Shown here: in pieces, positions 1 through 12,800 of the stretch
Layout of the letters: each line of letters begins with the position of its first letter
How positions within the stretch are numbered: position 1 is the stretch's first letter
Assembly: GCA_003864495.1 (NCBI GenBank)
Contig: ML133452.1
Coordinates: 843,672 to 907,671, forward strand
Direction of reading: 5' to 3'
DNA: 64,000 bases
DNA from: Nemopilema nomurai
Lineage: Eukaryota > Cnidaria > Scyphozoa > Rhizostomeae > Rhizostomatidae
The notes under the pieces: model-generated
The model's input: only the letters and a program-made list of their open reading frames with translations
Databases searched by the model: none
What the model was told of the DNA's origin: nothing
Made by a program: the position numbers and the translations under genes

Positions 1-3000
1 ATTGTTTCAAATTGGTAAGCAACCTGTTGCAGTGTAGATACATACTAACTAACATCCTGTTTTGAAATAGCGTCCCTTGAACAAGAGCCCAACAAATCAA
101 CTTGTGCACAGCATTGATCTAGCAGATTTTAGAAATGATAGAACTTTCATACTTTGCTCGTTGGAGGCTGTCCTTCAGAAGCTAACAATTTAAATAGAAG
201 GATTATTTCGAGAGCCATTGAAGAGCGTAAAGATATCATCGTAACAGATGTTGTTTGGAGTTTTAATTTGAAAGGAAGTTTTAATGTACGCAAATCTCGG
301 ATTACTTCAAGCTGTTACAGATGGCGTTCAAAGGAGTGTTTTCAATGTCATTTCAGTATGTATGCAACGCATTGTACAGTCCCTCGCAAAAAAATGTGCA
401 GTTTAACTTGGAACTTGACTCTTGGAACTGGAGCTGAACTCGAACTTGACCATAACTAGTTGAACTTTAGCTTCACCAAGACTAGCTTAACTTCAAAGCC
501 CTAGGACTTGAACTTAACTTGATCTTCATCTAAACGAGTTTCATTTTAATATTGCCAAGATGGGCTTTCAAAATCAGCTGATCGAGTTACATAATTGTAT
601 TTCATTTCTCTTCATGATTTTCCTTCCGTTCTAGACTGTAAGTGGGAATTGTCGACCAAATAAAACAAGTAGCAGGTGAGATTGCTTCAACGTCATTGAC
701 CAATTCTAAATAGCATTTCATGTAGCATCCCAGGGCACTAACTCGCATTTTAGACCTACCACTTTCTACAGACCGTCTTCATAGAACTCCTAACAACTTA
801 GAAATGTAAGCAAGACGTTTTTATAGAATTTTATTATCAAGTCCAACTTGACAGGATACCTTTGGGCGGCCAGGGCACATTTGAACCATTTTAACACATT
901 TTCATTCATCATGAAGCGATATTCAACAACTTCTGCATAGTTAAAAGAGGCTTTCTTTGATAGAAAGTCTAAACAGTGCATCCTAACTGTTTGTCTTCGC
1001 TAAATAACTTACTACCATGAAGACTACCATGGAGTACCTTGACGTTTTAAAATTGACATCTTCACCGAACATTTATTCAGAAATATTTTAACAGAACTGC
1101 TTCACAGAACACTGTTCAAAGAATTTCTTTGGAAAAAGGCCTTGACTAACCGTTTTTCAGTAGAGTTGTTATTGATCATCATGTTTTGCCATATTTGCAA
1201 TATCATTACTTCCACTCGGGAGCTTCTACAAGCTAGTAAAGCTTACCGTTGAAACGTTAGATTGCACAAGTGCCAGAAAGCAAATAAGTAGTTGTGGATC
1301 GAAAACCACGTTAGGCTTGTGAGAAAGAGTGCATGTTTGGCTATCTAAGAACCAATCAGCATACACTTTCTTGTAGAAAAGTTAAAAAAAAAAATTCGAA
1401 CTTTTCTGTCTGTACAAGACCAGATTTTGTATTGTTGTGCCCAAATTAAATGTGATTCACAAGAAGGAAAACATTTTTTGAAAATCCAGATTGAGCCAAA
1501 ATATATACTAAAAAAAGTTTTCATTATATTGGGCAACCTTGGTCGTCTTTTCATCAAGTCTTTTCGCATATTCATTCCAAATTCTGTTTGCTGACCTCCA
1601 TTCAATCTACCATCAGCCACAGCCCTGCTTTACTTGTGAAGTAAACAGTCACGGTCTTCTGGAACTTGCCTAATCATAATGCACTTTTAATCTTCAGGCG
1701 ATGGATATTCAACATTGCTCACAGATCTTTTGGAATCCTGGCTTTCGTTCTCGGTGGTAAGTACGTCAGTATTTCTACAATGACTGCCTGTTCACTAAGT
1801 TGCTGTCCTACCCTTGTCTTTGCAAATTGGGGGGTCATTCCAAATTGAGGAAAGTGACTGCGAGTTACACTTTACCCCTTCAAATAGCAAGCCGCTACCC
1901 AGACACGGGGCTCTTTCCATTGAGCCATTTAAAGTGTCAGCTTTGCACCGTTTCGAGTGCAGGGTTCTTCGAGAGCCAAAGAGTCACGTCTTGGTCACCA
2001 ATTGAATAGCCCTTATTGTGGCTGTCCATGAAATATTCAACTGTTAATAGAAGGGTTGTAAACGAACAATCAGCAGTGTTTTTGTGAGTTTCTTCTCCAG
2101 TGAAATGAAAACCAACCAACTACAATACAAGATGTATACACATAAAACGAAACAAAAATGCTACAAAATGCTAATGTAAACACGAAACATCGCTTTTAGT
2201 ACTAACTTCACTGGAGTTCTAGAGCCTCCTTGGCCGTCGAAAGTATGAGAATGGCTTTTGGGAAATGGTCAGAATTTGGATACAGACAGATCCTAAATCG
2301 CGTCGATAAATTAATTCTAGAACATTAGTAAAAAACATTACCTGAACTAGAACCGCAGAGAGCGACTTCATACTTATGGGAAAATTGTGCACATGTGCTG
2401 AAATAGCTAGTTACTTCGTGTTTATGATAAGCTCATCTCGTGATTTATTGACGCGGTTAGCTGCGTCTATCTACAAAAAGTGTCAATATACCATCGTGAA
2501 CTAATCTTGCTCAAACTTTTCAATGAGAAAGCAACAGATGTGTAATTGCTCGGTACAGTTTGCATATTTTGTGCTAACAGTTGAAGACGTGAGCTCTTCT
2601 TCATTTACTACTTCGGTCCTGCTTTTATGCAGCGATTCAGTTGCTTAACATTCTGCTTTGTATTAGATTGTGCGAGCATTATTTTAGCTTTTGGCTGCAT
2701 TATTACAGAGAAATTCAAGACCCCTAATCTTTATTTCAAATCTTTCGTGCACAAATATTTCAAATGATTCGCAAGGAAATAGAGGGGCAGTAACCCTTCC
2801 CCCCAACCCCCTGCCACCCTAGTCATCAGAGAATGCTGCTGCTGTTCGCTTGTGTTTGTGGTAGATGGGCCTTTCGTCATAGTATTCCTCAGTCTGTTCT
2901 CTTTAACCTAGTTGCATTTCACACCACCGCGTGCGTACTCTTTCGGGTGCTTTCTAATCACCCTCAGTTTTCAGCGCGTTAGTTTGAATTAGGACCAAAA

Positions 3001-5955
3001 CTTAATTGACTAAGGTTCTTTTCATTAAGTTTCCGCTATGCCTCTACTTTTTTATCAAAACCGCCAAAAGAGTTCAGTGGTGACTGCGATAAAACGTCAA
3101 AATGCCAACGTCCTATGTCAAAACTCTGTTAAGTCCGTCTAATAGTTACGTTCAAAGCTATCTTTTAACCGTACGACCTACAAATTGTACTTAAAATCGG
3201 TAATGATCCATGTATTCACGGCGTAAAGGAACAGTGTGGGGCCCGTTGTCATTGTAGTGGCTTGGAGTTATTTTGCCAACCAAGTTTGCAGGTCGAGATT
3301 GCCCTTAACTGCAAAAATATTTACAACGTTATACATCTTTCAAACAACATTAACTAACATCAACAAAACAATTACTATCAAGGTTTAAAATCAAGTTAAA
3401 TAGAAAGGGGCCGGGAAAATAGCGATTAACGGGCCCAAATCTAGCATTTAACAATTTTTTACACCGTCTAGAATAGAAAACGCGACGGTTCTCAGAAAAA
3501 CCTTGATTACTGATTTTTAGGAGAAATTTGGAAGTTGAGGGTTATTTCTAGAATTTTATGACATGCTCGAATTATGACAGATACTAGGGAAAGAAAAGGG
3601 GTAAGCCACCCGCCTGAATCCCTCTTCTGCTTTTGAAAGCACCTTCCCTCACAGGCTCCAAAAACATGCCCTCATTTAAAAATTAGTAGGCCTCCAAGGG
3701 CTAATTCTTGAATTCGCGGCATATTCGAAAACATCGGCTCTTCCATCATTATTCCTGGTCATCTTCTCTTTGACGCTTCAAATTCCACGCACCCCATTCT
3801 CCGGGTCCGCTGCTCCGCTGCCCCCGTGGCTTCGATGCCCATGCTTAAATTAGATGCAAAAATTATAACGGGTATGGGTTTCCATCAGAAAGATACCTTG
3901 TTGACATGTTGTGTCTTCCTTCAACATTATATGGTTATGTGGCTATGTAGTTACATCAATATGTTGCTAATAAGAAATCAAAACAAGTCTTGAGCCCACT
4001 TTCAAGATATTGTATATCTTTTTGAGAAAGGCTTATATCTCGAGAAGAATTCTCAAAATTTTGCGGTTCCCCCTTCGTGGTCCCCAATTATTCGCCATAT
4101 TTGGGGTAAACTCGGGTGTCGTAAGAAACCACTAGCTGCACTGCGCGTGTATCCATCTCGCGCCATTTGCAGTTAACACGAAGAAGATGATTGTACCTTA
4201 GCCAGTAGAATCATTGTATTTAGATACAGCCTATTGTCAGGCTGTCCAAATCTTTGGCACGACTACAGGAAAAGTGTACAGGCATAGTGCAGTGTTGGAA
4301 CACAGGGCGCTGATCTTGCTGAGAAGGAGGCTATGACATGCGCTAAACTTAGTCTTAACACAAGAAATAAATTTCTGATCTTCAACAACGTTGTGTTATC
4401 GTGATTATTCTAAGAAACAATATTCCGCAATTGTTCTGCAGTTGTTATCAATTTTGACGTTTGTAATCTTGATATGTCTTTCAAGCAAAAATTTCTGCAA
4501 GCTAATGGTTATTTCTTAGAATGAGTAGTAGAATGAGTAGGGGCTCATTGGCCTTTCCATCAATGAACAGAACCAACATGCTTCAAATTTAACCTGCTGA
4601 TCAGAAGAGCGTTTTTTATCTCCAGGAATAACCATTCTGCTTGGTTGCAAATTAGTCTATGTGACAATTGCACCATCCATTATTTGGTTTGTATTCGTCT
4701 TTCTGGTGGTTATTGCAATGGAAATTCTTTCCTTGTCACAAACAAGAAGAGACAAGAATGTAGAGGGTAAGACATCATTTGCATACCTACTGCCTTTTCC
4801 TATTTTTCTCTGATACTTTCCATTTTGATATGCTTTTCCTTGGGCGCAAAAGAATCGTAACTTCCAATAAGGATTCAGTTCTCACTTCATGTTTGCACGG
4901 CGAAACGAAAGTGAACCTATGGGCAGGTGTTCAGAAGACAATAAACATTGAATTGAACAATGTCCCGATTGGGAACAGAACTCATGCAGAAAAAGAGAAG
5001 CCGCCTTGAAATTGCAATGCACGTTTTGGCTACATTGCAACATCCTTTTAGAAGATCCAGTTCTTTGCCACTGTATAAACTGATGAAGATTTTTGTATTA
5101 TTGCCTAAGCTAGGCGGTATTTTTTGAGTCTGCCTATAAATCTGGCTTCCTCTCTACATTTCGATATCGGAGCTTTGCAATGCGAATTAATAAATGAACC
5201 AATTTCAATTAAAGTTAACATGGACACTCCGTCTGATGAAGAGAAGAAAGAGCTCTCCCTTTCAGAAAAGGTATTTGCCCTATTCAGTTTTTTGTCACAA
5301 TCACATCTCTCATGTGTCAAGTTTGAAGTAAGCAAAAGGTTAAGCCATCCCAACACAATTTTTCGTCGATCCGGTCTGATTCTTATGCGAAAAACTTTTA
5401 TTTCCATTAGAATTAGTTGTCCATTTTGTAGGAACTTGACACATTGCTATGTCATCATGTCAACAGAGCGATACAAAGGCCTATATCATCAAGATTTCTT
5501 TGCACTGACAAGTATAGTTGAAAATTGCCAGCAAGCATTAGTGCTTATGCATTGTCTGATACTATTAGGCAAAAATTGATGACTTAACACATCATACTCT
5601 TGTTAAAAAAGAGAGTTTTCCTGGCCTATGGCAATTATGCAGAGTAATGGGCCAGAACGAAGAACCAACCCTACTTGCCTTTATTGTGGCTCTTTTAATG
5701 AGGATACATTTTGAGCTGCTTATCAGCCTCCATTTTGCTCTAGACTCTTAATTGTTAAAGTCTTTTGAGTTTTAAAATTTTGTAAAGCGTCTTACCCCAG
5801 CAGCAATGTTATTATGCGGATTTTCTCTCTGTTTTCAGGTGAAGAATATACACAAGGGAATGTTGATCCTTGTTGTTTTAGTGCTGTTTTCTACTGCATT
5901 AGCCATAATCGTTTCACTTTTGATGCTTAAATCTAATTCCCACGGTGACCACTGA
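1..5955 (+). CDS. FRRS1-like DOMON/cytochrome b561 gene, 3' part (5' end outside window)
   Basis: Partial gene. Exons seen: 635-675, 1698-1756, 4626-4766, 5215-5270 and 5839-5955 (stop TGA 5953-5955). Bases 1-14, followed by a GTAAGC donor, may be the tail of the preceding exon. The exons match those of the downstream paralogue (9877-17922) in order and phase. The 41-nt exon at 635 reads TVSGNCRPNKTSSR, the counterpart of TTFAIFRPSTTAPR in the paralogue. The next exon reads RRWIFNIAHRSFG and keeps the histidine expected to bind heme. Exon 4626-4766 encodes a membrane helix rich in I, V and F, and the last exon gives a single C-terminal helix ending SNSHGDH. Known family: b561 proteins move electrons across membranes using ascorbate or other donors to reduce ferric iron. 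DOMON and early b561 exons must lie to the left of the window. A polyadenylation signal AATAAA is at 6469. Confidence 0.82.
1290..1600 (-). mobile_element. Degenerate retroelement 3' fragment, copy A
   Basis: Read on the minus strand's complement, bases about 1485-1560 are a decayed version of the segment that at 18.7 kb encodes PDCAKTYSDDNFRIIGQ. Flanks also match: a GATCGAAAAC block near 1297, an ACCAATCAGC block near 1350 and a CTTTTCTGTCTGTACAA block near 1400 recur at 18488-18610. Frame is broken. It sits inside an intron of the left FRRS1-like gene. Confidence 0.6.
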
Positions 5956-6468
5956 ACAATCAAAAAGTCAATAGGACCCTTTTACTTTGAGCTAAAAATT
6001 TATGTTTGTTAGTGCGTTGGATATACTTTTTACCTGTATTTTCTTATTCGACCCATTTTTAACTTTCATTGTTTTCTACATATTTCTTACCTACTGCCTT
6101 TTCTCAAAGGCCTGTTATTTTTAGCTCCAAGTTGTGTATCCAAGTTGTATATCTACCATATTGTTTACAAGAATATTCAGAATTGTTAACAAGAATTTTT
6201 GTCCAGCAAGTTAGTGAAATATTTCTATCTTAGTTGTCATTTTTCTGCACATAATTACTGATATAAGTAGTTAATAATTTTATTTGATTATCGAAAATAA
6301 TATAAATCATTATATTGTATATGCTTATTCGGAAGATGTTTAGTCTACATACTGCCTCTTTGAAATCATAGCCAAAACTGTGTTTATGTGTCGTGACCTG
6401 TTTTCAATATGTTTTACATCGTCAAATCATTGTATTAAAGCTAATCTGAATACACCCCTTTTTATAAG

Positions 6469-6474
6469 AATAAA
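6469..6474 (+). other. Candidate polyadenylation signal (AATAAA) of the left FRRS1-like gene
   Basis: AATAAA lies about 510 bases after the stop codon in AT-rich sequence that reads as 3' UTR. Other, weaker candidates are nearby, so the actual cleavage site is not settled. Confidence 0.5.
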
Positions 6475-8582
6475 GTCCATAAGAATATTGAGGTTTAGAA
6501 TTGTTAACATTTAATAATAATTTAAGAATGATGCAATGCTCAACCTTAATCAAGACAAAATTTTCACCTTCTCCCCAAAGCAGAGCAACTGTCACTGTGA
6601 CGCATGTTTGTTCTTATTGAAATCTTTGATGAAGCAAGATATCAAAATAAAATTAATATTTTTCTTTGATTTTAAGGCCAATTTACACCTTGTTTTGAGC
6701 AAGAATAATTTAAGAATAATCTTAGGCTCATAAGATAAAAATTTTGAAGTATATCGAGAAAAAAAGGTAGAAAAAAGTGTGTATACTATAAGTTGCAATG
6801 AAAAATTTTAACCATTTCAGTGATAACTTTGAAACAAGGATTCCAATCGTTCACAGCCATATTTGATTGTTCAATAAACAGAAAATAAACTTTGCACAAA
6901 ATACCTGTTAACTGCTAGAAATTTACTAAGTTTTAGCTTCCAAAATGATAGCTGATGGCCCTAGCTCTACCTGTCCTACTTCAAATGCACCCTGTCCTAT
7001 TGCCACTGGGATAGAGGCCCCCTGATGAGACTTCTTCACAACCAATATGCTCGCCTCTTGTGAAATGGAAATCAAAGCGGCGTCGAATTGGAATCATTGG
7101 CGATTGCTGATCAAACTTCCAGCTCGATTATATTATTCAAGCAAAAATGAATATTTCATACTGCTATTGAAACAGGTGGCTTTTGCGCTTATCATCACTT
7201 GTGCAGAGAACGCTGTCCAGATTAGAGACCTAGGGAAGCAAGGAATGATCGTTTGAAAAGTAAGTGCTGTTTTTTACACTTCTATGCATTCAAGACCGGT
7301 CGGCTAGGACTGAGGTTGAAGTGTGGATGACGTTTAGTGACTACAGCCATGCCACATTTGCTATGAAATTTGAACGTCTCCAGCACTTAGCAACATACTT
7401 TTATAAATGGATTTGGGGCATATTTTGGGGTTTTATAACCGTGCCCTTTTCGTTTCTGTGATTCTGCCCTTTAGGCTGTTGTGGAGCTTTCAACAGTTTT
7501 TTTGGGTTCTTCTGGTTCGCAACGTTTTAAAAGGCTTCCCTTCTCTAGACATTGACTTTGATAGCGTGTTGGAGATCATCCTTTGCCGAATCAACGTTGA
7601 TTCATCCGAAAAAGTGGATAGTGCTCTCCATATTGGCCCTGGCTAAGACAGAACCCAATGGCGCATGCAAAGTTGTGATCCCAAACGCAGGCGTTCTGTC
7701 CCGGGTTTCTAATGTCAGACGGAAAAGTCGATACTTCAAATGAGTCTTCTTTCTGTTTTGCTTTCGTTGAAAGCAAAAGACTGCGTCATGAATATCTTGA
7801 ATATCTCTATAAGTGGAAATCCATTTTGTTTCATCATATACTTCTACCCATTTCGGACATTGATCTTCGCTATGCTCACAAATCAAAGTCGGTTTCTAGT
7901 TCATACCATTGCGCAGGAATAACTCTTTAACATTTTCGTCAAAAATAGTATGAAAAATCGCCAACACAGTTGTACTTTTTCGCTGACTTGTTTACTCTGA
8001 AGGGCTGGCTAAACTAGACATTATCATCGCACCAAATCGAAAAATAGACTTGGCACTAATGTATTATAGTTGCTACCGAGTTGCGTAAAAATGTCGCGCA
8101 AAATTTGTTGCGCTTTTGTCTCAACTCTTTAAACGTTTGGTTGGACATTTATATATCTCATGTCACAATTTGGAAATTTTATATCACAAATGTATTCTAG
8201 TTTAGACACTTTGTCGATGGACAATTTAGCTCAGTCGATTCAATTCAACTAGATTCTTGATTTGCGTGCAAAATTCTCGGGGTAAGTTTTACAATGTGGG
8301 GCTTTATGAGCATCAAAATCTCTGAACTGTTAATTTTGCATCGCTCGGTGGGCTGCTGTGTCATCCATTGCTAGGTCACAAACCAGGTTGAACAAACTCA
8401 GTTCGTTTCGTCTAATTCCAACCTGTAGTCCTTTTTGTTCTTGGCAACTATGGCTTTAAGGAAGTCTGCAAGAGAGCTCAATCTTTTTTGAGTTATTCTT
8501 GGAAAAAAGATCAAATACCCTAGACATTTGTGAAAAGTATTTCTTTGCAATTTCAAAGAAGCATCATTGCTACTAGTAGGTA

Positions 8583-8987
8583 CCGTATTGCCTAGAAGGA
8601 GCGCAACCCTCCCCCACACCACCCCCACCCCCCTCAAATCAGCGCCTTCCTTGTATTAGCGATTTATTATATCAATTAAATCACTGAGAAATGTGTTTCA
8701 TTTTCTAGTCTAAATGGCTAGAAAGTTCCTTCCATACCTTCAATTCTGCTTGTAATGTAACGGCAATTTCTCTCCTCTGTGTCTACCAGTGACTTGGGCG
8801 TTGATGAAGTTGTCTTCTCCTTACATTTCCTTTATTTTCATATTGCGTTTATGTTTCTACTCACAACTATAGTGTAAGGTTGGGTCTGTGTGTCTAAGGA
8901 ATAAAATAAGCGCCCCCTGAAAGGGCGCCTCTCCTCAAAGGCGGACTTTTAAATGAGCGCCCCGGGCGCCTTTTGAAGGAAATGCGG
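8583..8987. mobile_element. Non-autonomous TIR element, mariner-like (TA target site)
   Basis: A 405-bp unit starts CCGTATTGCCT and ends AAATGCGG followed by TA. The two ends are imperfect inverted repeats (CCGTATTGCCT against CCGCATTTCCT), and the dinucleotide TA sits on each side, as expected for Tc1/mariner insertions. The right part holds several GGGCGCC-type blocks in alternating orientation (8910-8972), giving strong fold-back potential. No coding capacity. Confidence 0.65.
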
Positions 8988-9876
8988 TATGCATTTTCTG
9001 TCAAGTAAATAAAGCCATGTCAACAAAATTCAAACTAAAATTCACTGTTTTAGAAATGCTTTGTTCGGCTGGAGATAGAGAAAGTTCCAAAATGGATTGA
9101 AGTTGTTTCAGACTCCCATGCAGACCTTTTATTAAATATACCCTGGGAAAGGTATAATGTTATTCTTCTGTTAGGCAGATGGGTTGGGGCTGTGAGTAGG
9201 AAAGTGGCTAAATGTTGATGGTAAATTAATGCACTCGACCGTGCGAGATAATTGTTCTGCCCACGGCTCAAACAATTTCTGTTTGCAAATTCTGGTACAG
9301 GTGTCATTAAACTACTCTGGTCTTAGAAGAGTTCGTTTTATCTTGTTTGAGGATTAAGGCTTTGGCTTCAAAAAGCATAAATACCATGAGAAAATGATCC
9401 AGCCTGCTGAGAGGATTTGCTGAAGGAAGAATGAGAAAGCTGTGCCTTTTCCTTTCATTTTCTCGAGACCAATTCCGAGAACTGAAAATAAATGAGATTT
9501 GGTGTCATTATCTCAATGTTTAATTTGAAAAATTCATAAACTAACAGACTTGTAACGCGATTCTAATATATCAAAGAAAAAGTAATAAGGTCAATAAAAT
9601 ATTAAGGGAATGTTTGATACGAGATCCCCCAGGGAGTGCCCCCATTCTGAAGCCCATCTATCAAATCGTTTCAAGGGTTAGCCTTTTTATGGCCCTTGCC
9701 CATTTGGATTAAGGAGACACGAAAGTTCCAAATAATGATTGTGTGGCAAAGGAATTTCAATTCAACGCTTTCTAGCATTTATTTCGTCAATTGCAAGGAG
9801 CACTAATGCGAGTACACATAGCATGCTTGGGTATCTTCACACCTTTCTAATTGCCATCTTATAGCTTCTAGTTGAA

Positions 9877-12800
9877 ATGGACAAACATGGTTCGACTTTG
9901 ACGCTGTGGCATCTAAGGCATATTACCAGCATACTCTGTGTTCTGGCAAACGTCACAACTAATGTTTCTGCTGACATGGTAAGGGTGTTTCTTCTTTTAT
10001 TTTTTTTTTTTAGTTGAAATACTGGGATCTTATAATTCTTGTACGTTCATTTTTTGCATCTAAGAATCAGGAACCGTCCATTTTGATACACATCAAAGGA
10101 GCTCTGCAGAATCCTCTTTTGTAAGAATTAAAAACAGCCAGTTATTAAAACGAACTTTGATACTATGAAGCTCACATTTTTCCATTGTTTAATAACATTT
10201 GGCATTTTTGGAGTTCTACTGCAATGTGGAACTCTTGTCCATGGTCAGATCTAAATTCCACTCACCAAGTACTTGTGCAAAGAGGCTTCTTAGAGAAACA
10301 GGTACCTCCTGCTTCAAAGGGTGTCTGATGGCTGGATTCTTCTTGAACCTGCTTAAAGAGTACAATCTGAGGCGGGGGTTGTGTTAGCAAATCAAAGCAG
10401 TGGCGGATTCAGGGGGGCTGGACAACTGTGGAAGTGTGTACTCGTGGGTACTCCTATGTCACTAAACTTGATTACCAGCCCACCCAGGATAAATTTCGTA
10501 GCGAAATCTTTGAAAATATATACCTTTAGTTATGTTCGAGACCATTTTCTCTGGATCCGACCCTGAGTCATAGGAAGTATGTTGTCATTGCTGGCATTGT
10601 TGCTTCATTTTTGTGCATACGACGTAGTAGCCCCACTTGAAACCCCACTTGAAGCCCCATTTGAAACCCCATTTGAAAGCCCAAATTTTGGATTTCAATT
10701 TGACGCAGCTCGACTTCTCCGGCTGCAACAAAGACGTCAGCTGCTTCAAGGGACCGGCGGAGTGCAATTCGACCGAAGACTGTGATTTCCACGTCCAGTT
10801 TAAGTACAACAAAACGAACAACAGTGTAGAGTTTGCAATGACCAGCAGCTTTGATTGGATCTCACTGGGATTCAGGAAAAGCAAGGAACTGTCCATGGTA
10901 TGTAATTGAATAATGAACTGTGGCCTCCATCTAGAGCAACAAGTCCTCTTAAGGCCGCGGGCAGCAAAGGGCTTTAGCCCAGGATATAACTTAAAGCTCG
11001 TTCAATCTTGTTATGCATGATGCATTAGTTGGTAGCTTGTGTCAGGGCCGCATTTAGGACCGCCGGGGCTCTGGGCCCAAATTTGATTGGGTACCTTTGA
11101 GCACTACTTCATGTAGGCATTTTAAACGTTGTTCGGGGCCCCCTGAAGTTGAAAATTTTAGGGGACCCCTGTGCCCGGGCCCAGTAGGCCCATGGGTAAA
11201 TGCGTCACTGGTTTGTGTTTTTAAGTGTTTTTATGATGCACACAAATAATAGAATTTTCAGAGTTGGTATGATTCAAAGGAATGTGTGCCAGCGATGCAG
11301 TTTAAATATGAGTTTTCAAACCTCCCTTAGAACTGGTCTCATTTTGGCTCATCTTTCGAGATTTTGTCCAAGGGGAGGGTCTTGTTTTTCTCCTTGCTTG
11401 GGATTTTAGGAAGTTTTATGCATGGTTATATTCTTATTCGCTTTGATTTTTAGCATTTGACATTTTTAGCTTTTAAGGCATTTAGCAGGACAAGCTTTTG
11501 ATTAACCAGCTTTGGTTGTCTCTTTATGAAGAAAATTGATAATGGTTCACCGCTTTTGCTTTTTTTAAAGGATAACAATGTTGGTGAAACTTGCGTGAAA
11601 AATTTATCGAGGTCCTGGATTCTACTACTTAAAACCACAGGGTATAAAGCAGAATTCTTCCCTGTTGTAAGTGAGAAATGTAGTGAATTTCAAACATCTT
11701 AATTAATCTTGTTTAAGCTGATTCACGTGCTTTTGAACTTTTCCACGTTTTTCATCACAGAGCCTTTGCAAACACGTGGCCTTATTCGCACCTTCACACG
11801 CGAGTATTAAATTGAAACCGATTATTGTGCAACAATACTTCTTCCATACTGTTGAAATGGTTTGGTTAAACTGTGTTTATCCAAAGATAGACTAGATGGA
11901 TTTTGCTACACAAGATCTGCTACCATTATAATTTGGTTTGGTCGTTCAAAATTTTGGAATGTCCCGCAATAAAGATTGCTCAGTCTATGAACCTCTGTAC
12001 TCTTTTGAAATAAATTCGAAAATTACTTGACCACTGCCTCTATCCATGCCTCTAGACTAGCGATTTATGGTAGCTTACAAATCCCATATGTCTTGAGATC
12101 TTCCAAATTTTTCCACGATGCTAATAGGCTAAACAATGCGAGTGGTTCCATGAAGACTTCACCAGTTGCTGGGTGACAGATAAGTCAAATCACAGGACGA
12201 ATTTAAGTTTTGCGGAAAGATTTGCATTTTTGTGCAACCGGTTAGAGGAACATCAAGAAATGAAAAATGTATAACAAACAGCGAGCCTTCATATTACTGA
12301 CATTCATATCTTGAGAAATGCAGACTGCTGGAGAAGAGCATGCACAGAGAAGAGTGCTCATAGAGGAGAATATTCACGAAGAAGAATGTTTATAGAGAGG
12401 AATGTTAATTAGAAAGAGTATTCATAGAGAAGAATATTCATGTACAAGAATATTAATAGAGGAAAATATTCATGAAGAAGAATATTTATAGAGAGAAATG
12501 TTAATTAGAAAGAGTATTCATAGAGAAGAAAATTCATGTAGAAGCATATTCATAGAAAAGAATATTAATAGAGAAAATGATGTTCTCTGAAAAGAGTATT
12601 GCTACCTCACCTTGTATCACCTTACTTTGCGCCTTTGTACATAGTGTGCGTTTAATGTTGCAGACTGGAATCCAAGACATAAGAACGAATATCATCAATG
12701 GAAGAGTTATATGCAGGTACTGCTTATCTCACTAGATTGAACTAATTATCAGCCAGTCATACATTAGCCTAATGTTTGCTCAATTAATTTAAGTACACAT

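Larger units (their letters stand above)
5956..9876. other. Intergenic region between the two FRRS1-like genes
   Basis: It holds the probable 3' UTR of the left gene (to about 6.5 kb), one mariner-like inverted-repeat element (8583-8987, listed separately) and the 5' flank of the right paralogue. Several 60-95 codon open frames around 7.0-7.9 kb overlap each other on both strands, have no splice context and resemble no family I know; I treat them as chance frames. No tRNA or other RNA gene seen. Confidence 0.6.

Noticed and set aside
742..815. An exon-like stretch after TTTTAG encoding PTTFYRPSS, resembling the b561 AIFRP segment
   Set aside because: It meets a stop before any donor, and the exon at 635-675 has the exact length and phase expected from the paralogue.
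7047..7930. Cluster of overlapping 60-95 codon frames on both strands
   Set aside because: They overlap one another in conflicting frames and no recognisable domain or splice pattern was found.
10394..10420. CAGTGGCGGATTCAGGGGGG, a typical hAT-type element end
   Set aside because: No matching inverted end or target duplication was found nearby, so it was not listed as an element.
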